DNA of 64,000 nucleotides from Sulfurisoma sp963709555 (GCA_963709555.1 CAVPWR010000002.1:62001-126000); one strand, 5' to 3'; positions 28,894 through 37,723 are shown, numbered from the stretch's first letter. Program-made: numbers and translations. Notes: generated by a model from the sequence alone, not told the origin.

Positions 28894-28930
28894 AAAAACA
28901 AAACCCGGTCGGCTGTTCGCTCGGACCGGG
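28894..28930 (-). terminator. Attenuator-like hairpin just before metX
   Basis: On the minus strand, cccggtc and gaccggg form a stem separated by a loop of about 13 nt, followed by ttttgttttt. It ends about 10 nt before the metX ATG and lies right after the SAM-II-like aptamer, so it may stop transcription or hide the ribosome-binding site. Confidence 0.65.
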
Positions 28931-28946
28931 CTTCGTTTGATGCCTG

Positions 28947-29000
28947 CCTCGCTTTAGCCGTATTTGTTAAGCGCCCGCAATCAGAGATCAAATCGGCGCT
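28947..29000 (-). promoter_or_regulatory. SAM-II-like riboswitch aptamer upstream of metX
   Basis: Read on the minus strand, the element has a P1 stem GCGCC/GGCGC, a loop starting GATTTGA and ending ATTGCG, then TTAACAAATACGG and GCTAAAGCGAGG. The order and the conserved GATTT, AAAT and GCTAAA...GG elements match the SAM-II (metA/SAM-alpha) pseudoknot. It sits 63 bp before metX, a known SAM-II target. SAM should lower metX-metW expression. Confidence 0.75.
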
Positions 29001-29037
29001 GGGGTGAAGATTACGTCGTGACCGGCAACCTTGTCAA

Positions 29038-30789
29038 TCAGAGCCGCTCCATCTGCTCGCGAATCTTGTCAGGCTCGTCCAGGCGCAGCAGCCGCGCCAC
29101 TTTCAGCCCGAGCTGCTCGGCGTCGGCCATCACCACCTGCTGCTTGACTTCGAGGATCTGCGACGGGTGCATCGAGAACTGGCGCAGGCCCATGCCGATC
29201 AGCAGATGCGTATGCTTGGGATCGCCCGCCATCTCGCCGCAGACGGCCACCGGGATTTCGGCGCGCGCGCCGGCCTGGATGGTCTGGGAGATCAGCCGCA
29301 GCACCGCCGGGTGCAGCGGATCGTAGAGGTGGGAGACGGCCTCGTCGGTGCGGTCGATCGCCAGGGTGTACTGGATCAGGTCGTTGGTGCCGATGGAGAG
29401 GAAGCGCAGCCGCTTGAGGAAGGGACCGAGCACCAGCGCCGCCGCCGGAATCTCGATCATGCCGCCGACCTCGATGCCCTCGTCGAACTTGATCCGCGCC
29501 TCGCGCAATTGCGTCTTGGCCTGCTCGATCAGCGCCAGTGTCTGCTCGATCTCGGAGACATGGGCGAGCATCGGCACCAGGATGCGGACCCGGCCGTAGT
29601 GCGAGGCGCGCAGCAGCGCACGCAGCTGGGTCATGAACAGCTGCGGCTCGGCCAGGCAGTAGCGGATGGCGCGCAGGCCCAGCGCCGGGTTGGGCTCCTG
29701 CCGCTCGGCGCCGCTGATGTTCTTCAGCGCGCGCGCCTGCTTGTCGGCACCGATGTCGAGCGTGCGGATGGTCACCGGCTTGCCCGTCATGGCCTTGGCC
29801 ACGCTGCGGTAGGACTCGAACTGCTCGTCCTCGGTCGGCAACTCGTCGCGGTTCATGAACAGGTACTCGGTGCGGAAGAGGCCGATGCCGGCCGCGTCGA
29901 CGTCCTTGACCTGGCCGATGTCCTGCGGCAGTTCGATGTTGGCCTGCAGCGAGATATCCTCGCCATCGAGCGTGGACGCCCTTGCCGACTTGAGGCGCTT
30001 GAGCTTGGAACGCTCGAGCTCGAGCTCGCTCTTCCTGAGGCGGTATTCCTCGAGCACGCGCGCATCGGGTTCGACGATGAGCACGCCACGGGTGCCGTCG
30101 ATGATCAGCAGGTCGTTGTCGCGCACCAGCGGCCGGGCGTGGTGCAGGCCGACCACGGCGGGAATGGCCAGGCTGCGGGCGACGATGGCGGTGTGCGAGG
30201 TGGCGCCGCCCAGATCGGTGACGAAGCCGTTGATCTTGAGTGTCTTGAACTGGATGGTGTCGGCGGGCGAGAGGTCGTGGGCGACGATGATCAGCTCGCC
30301 GTCGTCCTTGTCCGCGCCCTTGCCACGCCGGCCGAGCTTGCGCGGCTGGCCGGTGAGCACCTTGAGCACGCGCTCGACCACTTGCACGATGTCCTGCCGC
30401 CGCTCGCGCAGGTAGCTGTCGTCGATCTCGTCGAAGTGGCCGACCAGCTGCTCCATCTGCTGCACCAGGGCCCATTCGGCATTGCAGCGGCGCTCGCGGA
30501 TCAGATCCTTGGGCGCCTCAGACAACAATGGATCAGCCAGGATCATGGCGTGGATGCCGACGAAGGCGGCCAGCTCGGCCGGCGCACCAGGGCCGCTGGC
30601 CTCGTCGTGCAGCGTGGCGAGCTCGCTCTGCACCGTCTTCAACGCGACCTCGAAGCGCGCAACCTCCATCGCCACGTCGCGTTCGCGGATGGTGTAGTGC
30701 GCCACCTCGAGCGTGGCGTGCGAAACCAGGTGCGCCCGGCCGATGGCGATGCCGTGGGAAACCGCCAGGCCATGGAGAGAGAAGGTCAT
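29038..30789 (-). CDS. ptsI: Phosphoenolpyruvate--protein phosphotransferase (PTS enzyme I)
   Basis: EI takes phosphate from PEP and passes it to HPr. The 583-aa protein has the active His199 in GGATSHTAIVARSLAIPAVV, and PEP-binding segments GIGLFRTEYLFMNR, TIRTLDIGADKQ, FLSIGTNDLIQYTLAIDR and VAVCGEMAGDP. Length is typical. It is separated from ptsH by a 110-bp GC-rich repeat. No sugar-specific permease is seen in the window, so the phosphate probably goes to the EIIA(man) protein and PtsN. Confidence 0.97.
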   Translation of the reverse strand: MTFSLHGLAVSHGIAIGRAHLVSHATLEVAHYTIRERDVAMEVARFEVALKTVQSELATLHDEASGPGAPAELAAFVGIHAMILADPLLSEAPKDLIRERRCNAEWALVQQMEQLVGHFDEIDDSYLRERRQDIVQVVERVLKVLTGQPRKLGRRGKGADKDDGELIIVAHDLSPADTIQFKTLKINGFVTDLGGATSHTAIVARSLAIPAVVGLHHARPLVRDNDLLIIDGTRGVLIVEPDARVLEEYRLRKSELELERSKLKRLKSARASTLDGEDISLQANIELPQDIGQVKDVDAAGIGLFRTEYLFMNRDELPTEDEQFESYRSVAKAMTGKPVTIRTLDIGADKQARALKNISGAERQEPNPALGLRAIRYCLAEPQLFMTQLRALLRASHYGRVRILVPMLAHVSEIEQTLALIEQAKTQLREARIKFDEGIEVGGMIEIPAAALVLGPFLKRLRFLSIGTNDLIQYTLAIDRTDEAVSHLYDPLHPAVLRLISQTIQAGARAEIPVAVCGEMAGDPKHTHLLIGMGLRQFSMHPSQILEVKQQVVMADAEQLGLKVARLLRLDEPDKIREQMERL

Positions 30790-30897
30790 GACACCCCCAC
30801 CCCCCGGCCCCCGCCCAAGCGGGGGTGACGGGTGTTCGCCGCTGCGCGGCTCCGGTCTGTTGGCTGCGCCCGCCCCGGGGCGGCCCGGCGGCAGGCT
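30788..30897 (+). repeat. GC-rich modular intergenic repeat between ptsH and ptsI
   Basis: In plus orientation the blocks are acccccaccccccggcccc, the hairpin gcccaagcgggggtg, gacggg, ttcgccgctgcgcggctcc, ttggctgcgcccg and ccccggggcggcccggcgg. These match the 12283-12386 copy block for block. It starts at the ptsI start codon and ends 1 bp from the ptsH stop. Confidence 0.7.
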
Positions 30898-30898
30898 G

Positions 30899-31168
30899 TC
30901 ACTCGTCTTCCCCGAACTTGTCGGCGATCAGCCTGGTCAGTGCCGTCATGGCCTCTTCGGCCTGCTCGCCCTCGGTATCGACGATGACCCTGGCACCCTT
31001 GCCGGCGGCGAGCATCATCACCCCCATGATGCTCTTGGCATTGATGCGGCGGCTGCCCTTTTCCATCCACACCTCGCAGGGAAAGGTGCCGGCGAGCTGG
31101 GTCAGGCGGGCGGAAGCGCGGGCGTGCAGCCCGAGCTTGTTGACGATTTCGACCTCGACGCGCGGCAT
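30899..31168 (-). CDS. ptsH: Phosphocarrier protein HPr
   Basis: The 89-aa HPr carries phosphate on His15 (NKLGLHARASARL) from EI to EIIA proteins, and has Ser46 (INAKSIMGVMMLA), the target of HprK. I chose ATG 31166-31168 because the protein then starts PRVEVEIVNKLGLHA at family length. It lies 8 bp downstream of the EIIA gene. Presence of Ser46 together with hprK supports regulatory phosphorylation. Confidence 0.96.
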   Translation of the reverse strand: MPRVEVEIVNKLGLHARASARLTQLAGTFPCEVWMEKGSRRINAKSIMGVMMLAAGKGARVIVDTEGEQAEEAMTALTRLIADKFGEDE

Positions 31169-31176
31169 GGCGGCCT

Positions 31177-31566
31177 TCAGTGGTTCAGCATGTTGATCAC
31201 GCCCTCGCGGCCGCCGGCGATGGATTTGGCGATCAGCGTCGCCATGTCCTTCTCGCGGTAGGTCAGCGCGCGCAGCAGCATGGGCAGGTTGACGCCGGCC
31301 AGCGCCTCGACGCGGCCCGGCTCGATCAGCTTCAGGGCCAGGTTGGCCGGCGTTGCACCGAATACATCGGTGAGGATCAGCACGCCCTCGCCGGTATCGA
31401 CACAGCCGAGCAGTTGCCTGGCCAGCGGCAGCGCATCGAGCGGATCGTCCTGGGCGGTGAGGCCGAGCTGGGCGATCTGCGGCGGGCGCTTGTTGAGCAC
31501 ATGGCAGGCGCACTGGATCAGCGACTCGCCGTAGGTGCTGTGGGTGAGGAGGAACAATCCGATCAT
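31177..31566 (-). CDS. PTS EIIA component, mannose/fructose (man) family
   Basis: The 129-aa single-domain protein has the phosphorylation site His9 in GLFLLTHSTYGESLI and the family segment VLILTDVFGATPANLALKL. There are no EIIB, EIIC or EIID genes nearby. In betaproteobacteria such a lone EIIA usually forms a regulatory PTS with HPr, EI and HprK; no sugar transport role is implied. It heads the EIIA-ptsH-ptsI unit. Confidence 0.93.
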   Translation of the reverse strand: MIGLFLLTHSTYGESLIQCACHVLNKRPPQIAQLGLTAQDDPLDALPLARQLLGCVDTGEGVLILTDVFGATPANLALKLIEPGRVEALAGVNLPMLLRALTYREKDMATLIAKSIAGGREGVINMLNH

Positions 31567-31575
31567 GCGGCCATT

Positions 31576-31773
31576 CTAGCGAAAAGCGATCCACAGGACC
31601 GCCGCCACGGCCGCCAGCGCGAAGACCCAGGCGAGGCGTGTCGCCAGCGCCGACTTTTTTGCCTCCTGTTCGCTCTCGGCATCGACCATGCGCCGCAACC
31701 GGCGCAGGACGGCGATGCCGACGCTGCGGCGGACATTCCGGGAAATTTTTTGCTCGATCTGCGGATCGCTCAC
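31576..31773 (-). CDS. Small C-terminally membrane-anchored protein
   Basis: The 65-aa product starts at a GTG overlapping the apbE stop (GTGA). It has a basic helix (NVRRSVGIAVLRRLRRMVD) and a C-terminal hydrophobic helix (WVFALAAVAAVLWIAF). Function is unknown. A dispersed-motif copy lies antisense within it, in the linker before the helix. Translational coupling to apbE suggests a link to flavinylation or membrane redox, which is only inference. Confidence 0.55.
   Translation of the reverse strand: MSDPQIEQKISRNVRRSVGIAVLRRLRRMVDAESEQEAKKSALATRLAWVFALAAVAAVLWIAFR
31638..31660 (+). repeat. Dispersed 23-nt motif, copy 8
   Basis: GTGTCGCCAGCGCCGA is followed by CTTTTTT. It is antisense inside the small membrane-protein gene and is one of the best consensus matches. 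Confidence 0.7.
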
Positions 31774-32801
31774 GGCGCCTTCCCTCCCTCGAACTTCAGC
31801 CGCGGCCGCAGCGCCTCGGTCACCTCGATGCGGCCGGCGGCATCGACGCGCAGCACCTGGGTGATGCCGAGCTTTGTCGCCAGGCGACGCCAGTCGTCGC
31901 TGGCGACGAACAGCGGCTTGCTCGCCACGTCCGACCACAGGCCGGCTTGCTCGCGCGGCGCGATCAGCACCGTCAATGCCCGGGTGCCGAGCGCGGGCGC
32001 GGAGGTATGTGGATCGAGCAGATGGCTATAGCGGCGGCCGTCCAGTTCGAAGTAGCGCTGGTAGTCGCCCGAGGTGCCGATGGCTTCGCCATCGCGCAAT
32101 TCGAGCGTGGCCAGCGGCGCCCCGCCCGCCTGAGCGGCGCGCGGATGCTGGATGCCGACGCGCCAGGGTTGGCCGCCCTTGCTGCCCAGCGCCAGCACGT
32201 TGCCGCCGATGTTGATCAGCGCGTTGGCGATGCCATGGTTCTTCATGATGGCGGCGGCGCGGTCCAGGGCGACACCCTTGAGGTAGCCGCCGAAGTCGAG
32301 CGCCACCGCCGGATTTGCGCTCGCGACCTGCCGCCCTTGCACCTTAATTGCCGCGATCGACGGTTTGGCCTTCTTCAACGCCGCCAGTTTTTCGGTATCG
32401 GGCAGCCGTGGCTTGAAGCTGTCGTCATGGAAACCCCAGAGCTGCACCAGCGCGCCGATGCCGGGGTCGAACAGATATTCGCCCTGCGCCGCCAGCGCCT
32501 GTGCCTCGACGATCAGCGCCGCCAGTTCCGCCGAAGCCTCGTGCGGCCGGCCGGCGGCGATGGCGTCGTTGAGCGCGGTGAGCTCCGAGGGCTGCCAGGC
32601 ATGGTAGGCGCGGTGCAGGCGGTCGAACTCGCGCAACACCTCGGCCGTGGCCTTGCGGGCGCGGGCCTCGTCCTTGCTCCAGGCCAGCACCTCGACGCGG
32701 GTGCCGAAAACGAACGATTCCTGGCTGTGGAGCGACTCGCGGCCACAGCCGGCCAGCAGGAGCAGCAGGCCGGCGCCGAAAACGAGCAGCCTACTCCGCA
32801 T
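31770..32801 (-). CDS. apbE: FAD:protein FMN transferase ApbE
   Basis: ApbE attaches FMN covalently to Thr or Ser of target flavoproteins such as Nqr or Rnf subunits. The 343-aa precursor has a lipoprotein signal with lipobox LLAGC. Family motifs are FGTRVEVLAW, LDFGGYLKGVALDRA, INIGGNVLALG and the metal/FAD region YSHLLDPHT. No nqr or rnf target lies in the window. It overlaps maiA by 11 nt and the small gene downstream by 4 nt. Confidence 0.94.
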   Translation of the reverse strand: MRSRLLVFGAGLLLLLAGCGRESLHSQESFVFGTRVEVLAWSKDEARARKATAEVLREFDRLHRAYHAWQPSELTALNDAIAAGRPHEASAELAALIVEAQALAAQGEYLFDPGIGALVQLWGFHDDSFKPRLPDTEKLAALKKAKPSIAAIKVQGRQVASANPAVALDFGGYLKGVALDRAAAIMKNHGIANALINIGGNVLALGSKGGQPWRVGIQHPRAAQAGGAPLATLELRDGEAIGTSGDYQRYFELDGRRYSHLLDPHTSAPALGTRALTVLIAPREQAGLWSDVASKPLFVASDDWRRLATKLGITQVLRVDAAGRIEVTEALRPRLKFEGGKAP

Positions 32802-33435
32802 CCGGCTGGGCGGAGGGCTGCGCGGCGGCGAACGCCGGCAGCGTCAGGCAATGGCGCTCGATCGAGGCGATCAGCGGGAAGGGCGCGAGGTTGACGCCGA
32901 AACGATGGGCGTTGAAGACCTGCGGCACCAGGCAGACATCGGCCAGCGTCACCGCGTCGCCGAGGCAGGTGCGGCCGTTGCTGTTCAATCGCTGCAGCAG
33001 CGCCTCGATGCCGGCGAAGCCTTCGCGAATGCCGATGCGCACCCATTCGTTCTTCGCCTCCTCGCTCGCGCCGAACTGCGCGCCCAGGCGCTTGAGGATG
33101 CGCGGCGTGTTGAGAGGGTGCAGGTCGGCGACCACGTGCAGCGCGATCTCGCGCGCATGCGCCCGCGCCAGCGGAGCCTTGGGCAGCAGCGGCGGTTCGG
33201 GATACAGTTCGTCGAGGTATTCGAGGATGGCCAGCGACTGGGTGATGACGCTGCCCTCCGTCTCCAGGCTCGGCACGCCGGCGGTCGGATTGACGGCGCG
33301 GTAGCCCGGCTGCAGGTGCTGGCCGCCGTCCTTCATCAGGTGGACGTAGGCGTAGTCGAGCGGAATGGCCTTGAGATTGGCGGCGATGCGCACGCGGTAG
33401 GCGGCGGTGGAGCGGAAGAAGGTGTGGAGTTTCAT
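32791..33435 (-). CDS. maiA: Maleylacetoacetate isomerase (zeta-class glutathione transferase)
   Basis: The 214-aa protein has the zeta-class start MKLHTFFRSTAAYRVRIAAN, the glutathione-site Ser/Arg pair, VPSLETEGSVITQSLAILEY and a C-terminal LADVCLVPQVFNA. The family isomerises maleylacetoacetate in tyrosine or gentisate breakdown; no such pathway gene adjoins it here. It overlaps gshA by 4 nt, so it is co-expressed with glutathione synthesis. Confidence 0.88.
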   Translation of the reverse strand: MKLHTFFRSTAAYRVRIAANLKAIPLDYAYVHLMKDGGQHLQPGYRAVNPTAGVPSLETEGSVITQSLAILEYLDELYPEPPLLPKAPLARAHAREIALHVVADLHPLNTPRILKRLGAQFGASEEAKNEWVRIGIREGFAGIEALLQRLNSNGRTCLGDAVTLADVCLVPQVFNAHRFGVNLAPFPLIASIERHCLTLPAFAAAQPSAQPDAE

Positions 33436-34737
33436 GGCGTTGGCGTGGCTCCGGTGATGGCGGTTTCCTCGAGCTCGATGGCCGCTGCCAGCAGGGCCAG
33501 CCGCGCCACCACGCCGTAGGCATAGAAGCGGTTGGGCGGTGCATCGGGCGCCAGGTGGGCATCAGGCAGGCTGCAGCCGGTCTCGAAATCGAGCGGCTTG
33601 AAAGTCATGCCGGGGGCGTTGAGGTTCTCGTCAATGCCGCGCGAGGTATTGACGCGATAGAAGCCGCCGACAACGTAGCGGTCGATCATGTACACCACCG
33701 GCTCGGCCGTGCCCTCATCCACCGTTTCCACGGTCGGCACGCCCTCCTGGATGATGACCTCGGTCACCTGCTGGCCCTCCTTGATCACCGCCATCTTGTT
33801 GCGCTGCTTGCGGTTGAGGTCCTGCACCTCGCTGGCATCCTTGACCGTCATGATGCCCATGCCGTAGGTGCCGGCGTCGGCCTTGACGATGACGAAGGGC
33901 TCGCGCGTCGATGCCGTATTCCTTGTACTTGGCGCGGATGCGGTAGAGCAGGGCATCGACGTTGGCGGCCAGGCATTCCTCGCCGGAACGCTCGTGGAAG
34001 TTGATCTTGCCGCAGACCTCGAACTCGGGATTGATCAGCCAGGGATCGATCTGCAGCTCGCGGGCGAAATCGATGGCCACCTCCTGATAGGCGCGAAAAT
34101 GAAGCGACTTGCGCCGCGCATGCCAGCCGGCGTGCAGCGGCGGGATGACGAACTGTTCCTTCAGGTCCTTGAGGATCTCAGGCACGCCGCTCGACAGATC
34201 GTTGTTGAGCAGGATCGAGCAGGGATCGAAGCCGTCCAGCCCCAGCCGCCGCCCGCCGGGGCCGATGCGCTTCACCGGCTCCAGCGTCAGCTGCTCGCCA
34301 TTGGGCAGGTCGAGCACGACCGGCTGCGTGATCTCCGGCAGCAGCGAGCCAATGCGCACGTCGATGCCGGCGTGGCGCAGCAGCAGCGCCAGGCGGGCAA
34401 CGTTCATCAGGTAGAACTGGTTGCGCGTGTGGTTTTCGGGAATCAGCAGGAAGCGCCGCGCCTCGGGGCAGACCTTCTCGATCGCCGTCATCGCCGCCTG
34501 CACGCACAGCGGCAGGAACTTGACATTGAGGTTGTTGAAGCCGCCGGGGAACAGGTTGGTGTCCACCGGCGCCAGCTTGTAGCCGGCGTTGCGCAGGTCC
34601 ACCGAGGCATAGAAGGGCGGCGCATGGTCGAGCCATTGCCCGCGCAGCCATTGCTCGATCGCCGTCTCCTTGTCGAGGAAACGCTTCTCGAGCTCGAGCA
34701 ACGGGCCGGTCAGGGCGGTGGTGAGATGGGGAACCAT
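33432..34737 (-). pseudogene. gshA: Glutamate--cysteine ligase (proteobacterial GshA), frameshifted
   Basis: GshA joins glutamate and cysteine, the first step of glutathione synthesis. The protein starts MVPHLTTALTGPLLELEKRF and contains VDTNLFPGGFNNLN, LIPENHTRNQFYL and PWLINPEFEVCGKINFHERS. Near 33906 one extra base breaks the frame. It continues EPFVIVKADAGTYGMGIMTV, VVYMIDRYVVGGFYRVN and ends GATPTP. Corrected length is about 434 aa, matching the TIGR02049-type ligases of betaproteobacteria. Sequence error is the likeliest cause. Confidence 0.9.
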
Positions 34738-34744
34738 GGAAGAA

Positions 34745-35899
34745 TCATATCAGTCCGCGCACCTCGAATTCGGCGAAGGCCTCGGGCAGCAGCGTCTGCT
34801 CGAGGCTGCGCTGGGTGAACAGGAAGCGGCCGTCGCAGACGAAGCCGAGCTCGTGCCAGTCGACCTCGTTGAGCAGCGCCGCCAGCGCCGCGGCGTCGGC
34901 ATCGCGCCGGTGCGGAAACAGCGCGAGGATGGCGCCATCGTAGTTGTTGCAGGGATGGGTGAAGAAGGGTCGGGCATTGCGCGTCTTGTGATTGACGTAG
35001 ACCCGCGGCGCCTCGGAAACATGGTGGCGCCGCCCCCATTTCCACCAGTTCGACTCGTCGAACTTTGTCACCCGTCGCGCCAGCAGCCGTTCCTTGTGCT
35101 GCTCGAGCCAGGGCAGCGGGGCATCGAAGATCATCCGCCGCGTCTGCCCGGTCTGCGCCGTCTTCGAGCAGACGAAATCGGCGTTGCCGAGGGAGGCCGA
35201 GGTGAAGATCTCGTCGGCGCCGGACACCGCGCCGACCCTGACGGCGAACACGCTGGCCAGCGGCACGCTGTAGATGCCGCGCGTCAGCAGCAGCTGGCCG
35301 CCGGAAAGCACCATGCGGCGGCCGTCGCGCAGGCGATGCGTCATGTTGCCCTTCTCGAAGCGCCAGATCGCGCAGTTGGGCGCGGCACCGGCGAATATCT
35401 TCGTATCGCCGAGGTCCTCGAAATCGGTGATCGTGCCCTGCTCCCAAAGCCAGGTATTGAGGCGCGCCGCGCCGGTGGCCTTGAGGAAGTCGCGCGGAGT
35501 GATGAAGATCAGCTCGCCGCCGGGTTCGAGGTGGCGCACGCACTTCTCGATGAAGTGCAGGTAGAGGTTGGCGTGGCCGTCGAGCAGCTGCGAGGACAGG
35601 CGGATGCGCGTCGCCGGCAGGATGTCGCGTGCCCGGACGTAGGGCGGATTGCCGATGACGGTAGCGTAGCGGTCCGCTGCCGGCCAGGCGAAGAAATCGA
35701 CGTTGTGCGCCCCCGGCGGGCAGTGCGCGGCATCGAGCTCGACCGCGACGCAGCCTGAGATGACCGAGGAAAAGGCGCCATCGCCGCAGGCCGGGTCGAG
35801 CACGCGGCCGCTGTTACGGCGCAGGGCAAGCATGCGCTCGACGATGGCCGGCGGGGTGAACACCTGGCCGAGGGTGGTGATGTCGTGGGTCTTGTTCAT
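34745..35899 (-). CDS. Orphan adenine-specific DNA methyltransferase (NPPY type)
   Basis: The product has SAM motif I VLDPACGDGAFSSV, the catalytic IGNPPYVRARDIL, and FITPRDFLKATGAARLNTWL. These are typical of N6-adenine methylases of the Eco57I/TaqI-like group. I chose ATG 35897-35899, giving MNKTHDITTLGQVFTPPAIV, a canonical start. The C-terminal 200 residues probably recognise DNA. No restriction nuclease is adjacent, so it may be an orphan regulator of methylation. It ends 7 bp before gshA. Confidence 0.82.
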   Translation of the reverse strand: MNKTHDITTLGQVFTPPAIVERMLALRRNSGRVLDPACGDGAFSSVISGCVAVELDAAHCPPGAHNVDFFAWPAADRYATVIGNPPYVRARDILPATRIRLSSQLLDGHANLYLHFIEKCVRHLEPGGELIFITPRDFLKATGAARLNTWLWEQGTITDFEDLGDTKIFAGAAPNCAIWRFEKGNMTHRLRDGRRMVLSGGQLLLTRGIYSVPLASVFAVRVGAVSGADEIFTSASLGNADFVCSKTAQTGQTRRMIFDAPLPWLEQHKERLLARRVTKFDESNWWKWGRRHHVSEAPRVYVNHKTRNARPFFTHPCNNYDGAILALFPHRRDADAAALAALLNEVDWHELGFVCDGRFLFTQRSLEQTLLPEAFAEFEVRGLI

Positions 35900-35974
35900 G
35901 GATAGGACAGGGGCGGTGCGCAATTATCCGTGCAATCGCAGGGGACCACTACTCAATTTGCGCGGGCCTACGGC

Positions 35975-35994
35975 CTGCCACATGTCTGTGGCAG
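35975..35994. promoter_or_regulatory. Perfect 8-bp inverted repeat upstream of the DUF1538 operon
   Basis: ctgccaca, tgtc, tgtggcag form a 20-bp perfect palindrome with a 4-nt centre. It lies 28 bp before the DUF1538 start, between two divergent genes. It could be an operator; cagaat at its right edge resembles a -10. Confidence 0.5.
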
Positions 35995-36022
35995 AATCCC
36001 CGCGATCGACAGGTAATGGGTG

Positions 36023-37723
36023 ATGCAAGAAAAGCAGATCCGCTACGGCCAGTACCTCGGCGCCATACGCCGCCATCATCGCCAGATCAGCTACAACGAC
36101 GTCTATGCGTTAGAGAAGCGGCTGCCTGCGACGCGTCACCGGCTGCGCCTGGTCGACATCCATCGCCTGGTCACGCCCTACGTCTCCATACGTATCAACG
36201 AGCAACTGCGCGCCGTGGTGCCGCTGGCGCTGATGCTGGTCGGCTTCCAGGCACTGGCCCTGCGGACATCCCCCAGCGAAGCCGGGGCGATCATGCTCGG
36301 CGTCGTCGCCGTCATCGTCGGCCTGATGTTCTTCATGGAGGGCGTCAAGACCGGACTGATGCCTTTCGCCGAGAACATCGGCTACCTGATGCCCGGCCGT
36401 TCGGCCACGCTCACCATCCTCGGCTTCGGCGGCCTGCTCGGTGTCGCCGCCACCTTCGCCGAACCCGCCATCGGTTCCCTGCAGGCCGCCGGGGCCTCCG
36501 TCTCGGCGGAACGCGCCCCGCTCCTCAAGATCATGCTGGGGCCCGAGGTCAAGCTGTTGGTCGTTGCCGTCGCCAGCGGCGTCGGCGCCGCCGTCATCCT
36601 CGGCATGCTGCGCTTCATGTTCGGCTGGCGGCTCAAGACCCTGGTCGCGATCATCGTGCCGATCTGCCTGCTGCTGACGCTGTATGCCGCCGCGCAACCG
36701 GGCCTCGACAAGGTGCTGGGCCTGGCCTGGGATTGCGGCGGCATCACCACCGGCCCGGTGACGGTGCCCCTGGTGCTGGCCGTGGGCATCGGCGTGGCGG
36801 CATCGGCCGGGCGCGGCGAGAATCCCCTGTCGGGCTTCGGCATCGTCACGCTGGCCTCCCTCCTCCCCGTCATCGGCGTGCTCGCCGCCGGCATCTACCT
36901 CGATGCGCAGGGCGCGCAACTCGTGCCGGCCGCAGCCGCTCCGGTCAAGGCCTGGCACCAGGAGACACCCTTCGCCGAAATGCTCAACGCCGCCCGCGCC
37001 ATCCTGCCGCTGGTGCTGCTGCTCGTCGTGATGCAGCGCATCGTGCTCGGCCAGCGCCTCAAGGGCGCCAATGTCCTCACCTACGGCATCCTCGTGGCGT
37101 TGGTCGGAATGATGGTCTTCAACGTCGGCCTCACGGCCGGCCTCGTCGATCTCGGCAACCAGGCGGGCAGCAACGTGCCCTGGGCTTTCTCATCCCATCG
37201 CACCTCCGGCGCCCCGCCGCTCTATCCCAGGGCGCTCGGGCTGGCGATGACGCTGACCTTCGCCTTCGTCATCGGCTACGGCGCCACGGTGGCGGAGCCG
37301 GCGCTGAACGCGATGGGGCTGACTGTCGAGAACCTCACCGATGGCGCCTTCAGGAAGCGCCTGCTGATCCACGCCGTGGCATTGGGCGTCGGCTGCGGTG
37401 CCGCCCTCGGCGTGGCCAAGATCCTGTTCGACCTGCCGCTGGCCTGGATGCTGGTCGGCGCCTACCTGCTGGCGCTGGTCCTCACCTGGTTTTCCCGGGA
37501 AGAGCTGGTCAACCTGGCCTGGGACAGCGCGGGCGTCACCACCGGCCCGGTCACCGTGCCGCTGCTGCTGGCGCTGGGCGTGGGGCTGGCGGAGGCCGTC
37601 GGCGCGGCGGAAGGCTTCGGCATCCTCGCCATGTGTTCGGTCGGCCCGATCATCAGCGTCCAGCTGTTCGGGCTGTGGATAGACCGCAAGACCCGGTCCG
37701 ATACCGGGAGAAGGCGCAAATAA
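36023..37723 (+). CDS. DUF1538-family integral membrane transporter-like protein
   Basis: The 566-aa protein has two repeats of a DUF1538 unit, each with helices and a signature: FGGLLGVAATFAEPAI then DCGGITTGPVTVPLVLA in the first, and GYGATVAEPALNAMG then DSAGVTTGPVTVPLLLA in the second. The duplicated unit with paired TTGPVTVP loops looks like an inverted-repeat transporter, but the substrate is unknown. A GTG three bases earlier is an alternative start. The stop overlaps the ATG of a P-II-like gene, which suggests that small protein gates it. Confidence 0.88.
   Translation: MQEKQIRYGQYLGAIRRHHRQISYNDVYALEKRLPATRHRLRLVDIHRLVTPYVSIRINEQLRAVVPLALMLVGFQALALRTSPSEAGAIMLGVVAVIVGLMFFMEGVKTGLMPFAENIGYLMPGRSATLTILGFGGLLGVAATFAEPAIGSLQAAGASVSAERAPLLKIMLGPEVKLLVVAVASGVGAAVILGMLRFMFGWRLKTLVAIIVPICLLLTLYAAAQPGLDKVLGLAWDCGGITTGPVTVPLVLAVGIGVAASAGRGENPLSGFGIVTLASLLPVIGVLAAGIYLDAQGAQLVPAAAAPVKAWHQETPFAEMLNAARAILPLVLLLVVMQRIVLGQRLKGANVLTYGILVALVGMMVFNVGLTAGLVDLGNQAGSNVPWAFSSHRTSGAPPLYPRALGLAMTLTFAFVIGYGATVAEPALNAMGLTVENLTDGAFRKRLLIHAVALGVGCGAALGVAKILFDLPLAWMLVGAYLLALVLTWFSREELVNLAWDSAGVTTGPVTVPLLLALGVGLAEAVGAAEGFGILAMCSVGPIISVQLFGLWIDRKTRSDTGRRRK

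Noticed and set aside
28986..29000. aatcggcgct resembles a dispersed-motif copy on the minus strand
   Set aside because: It is the P1 strand of the SAM-II-like aptamer and lacks the left half of the motif.
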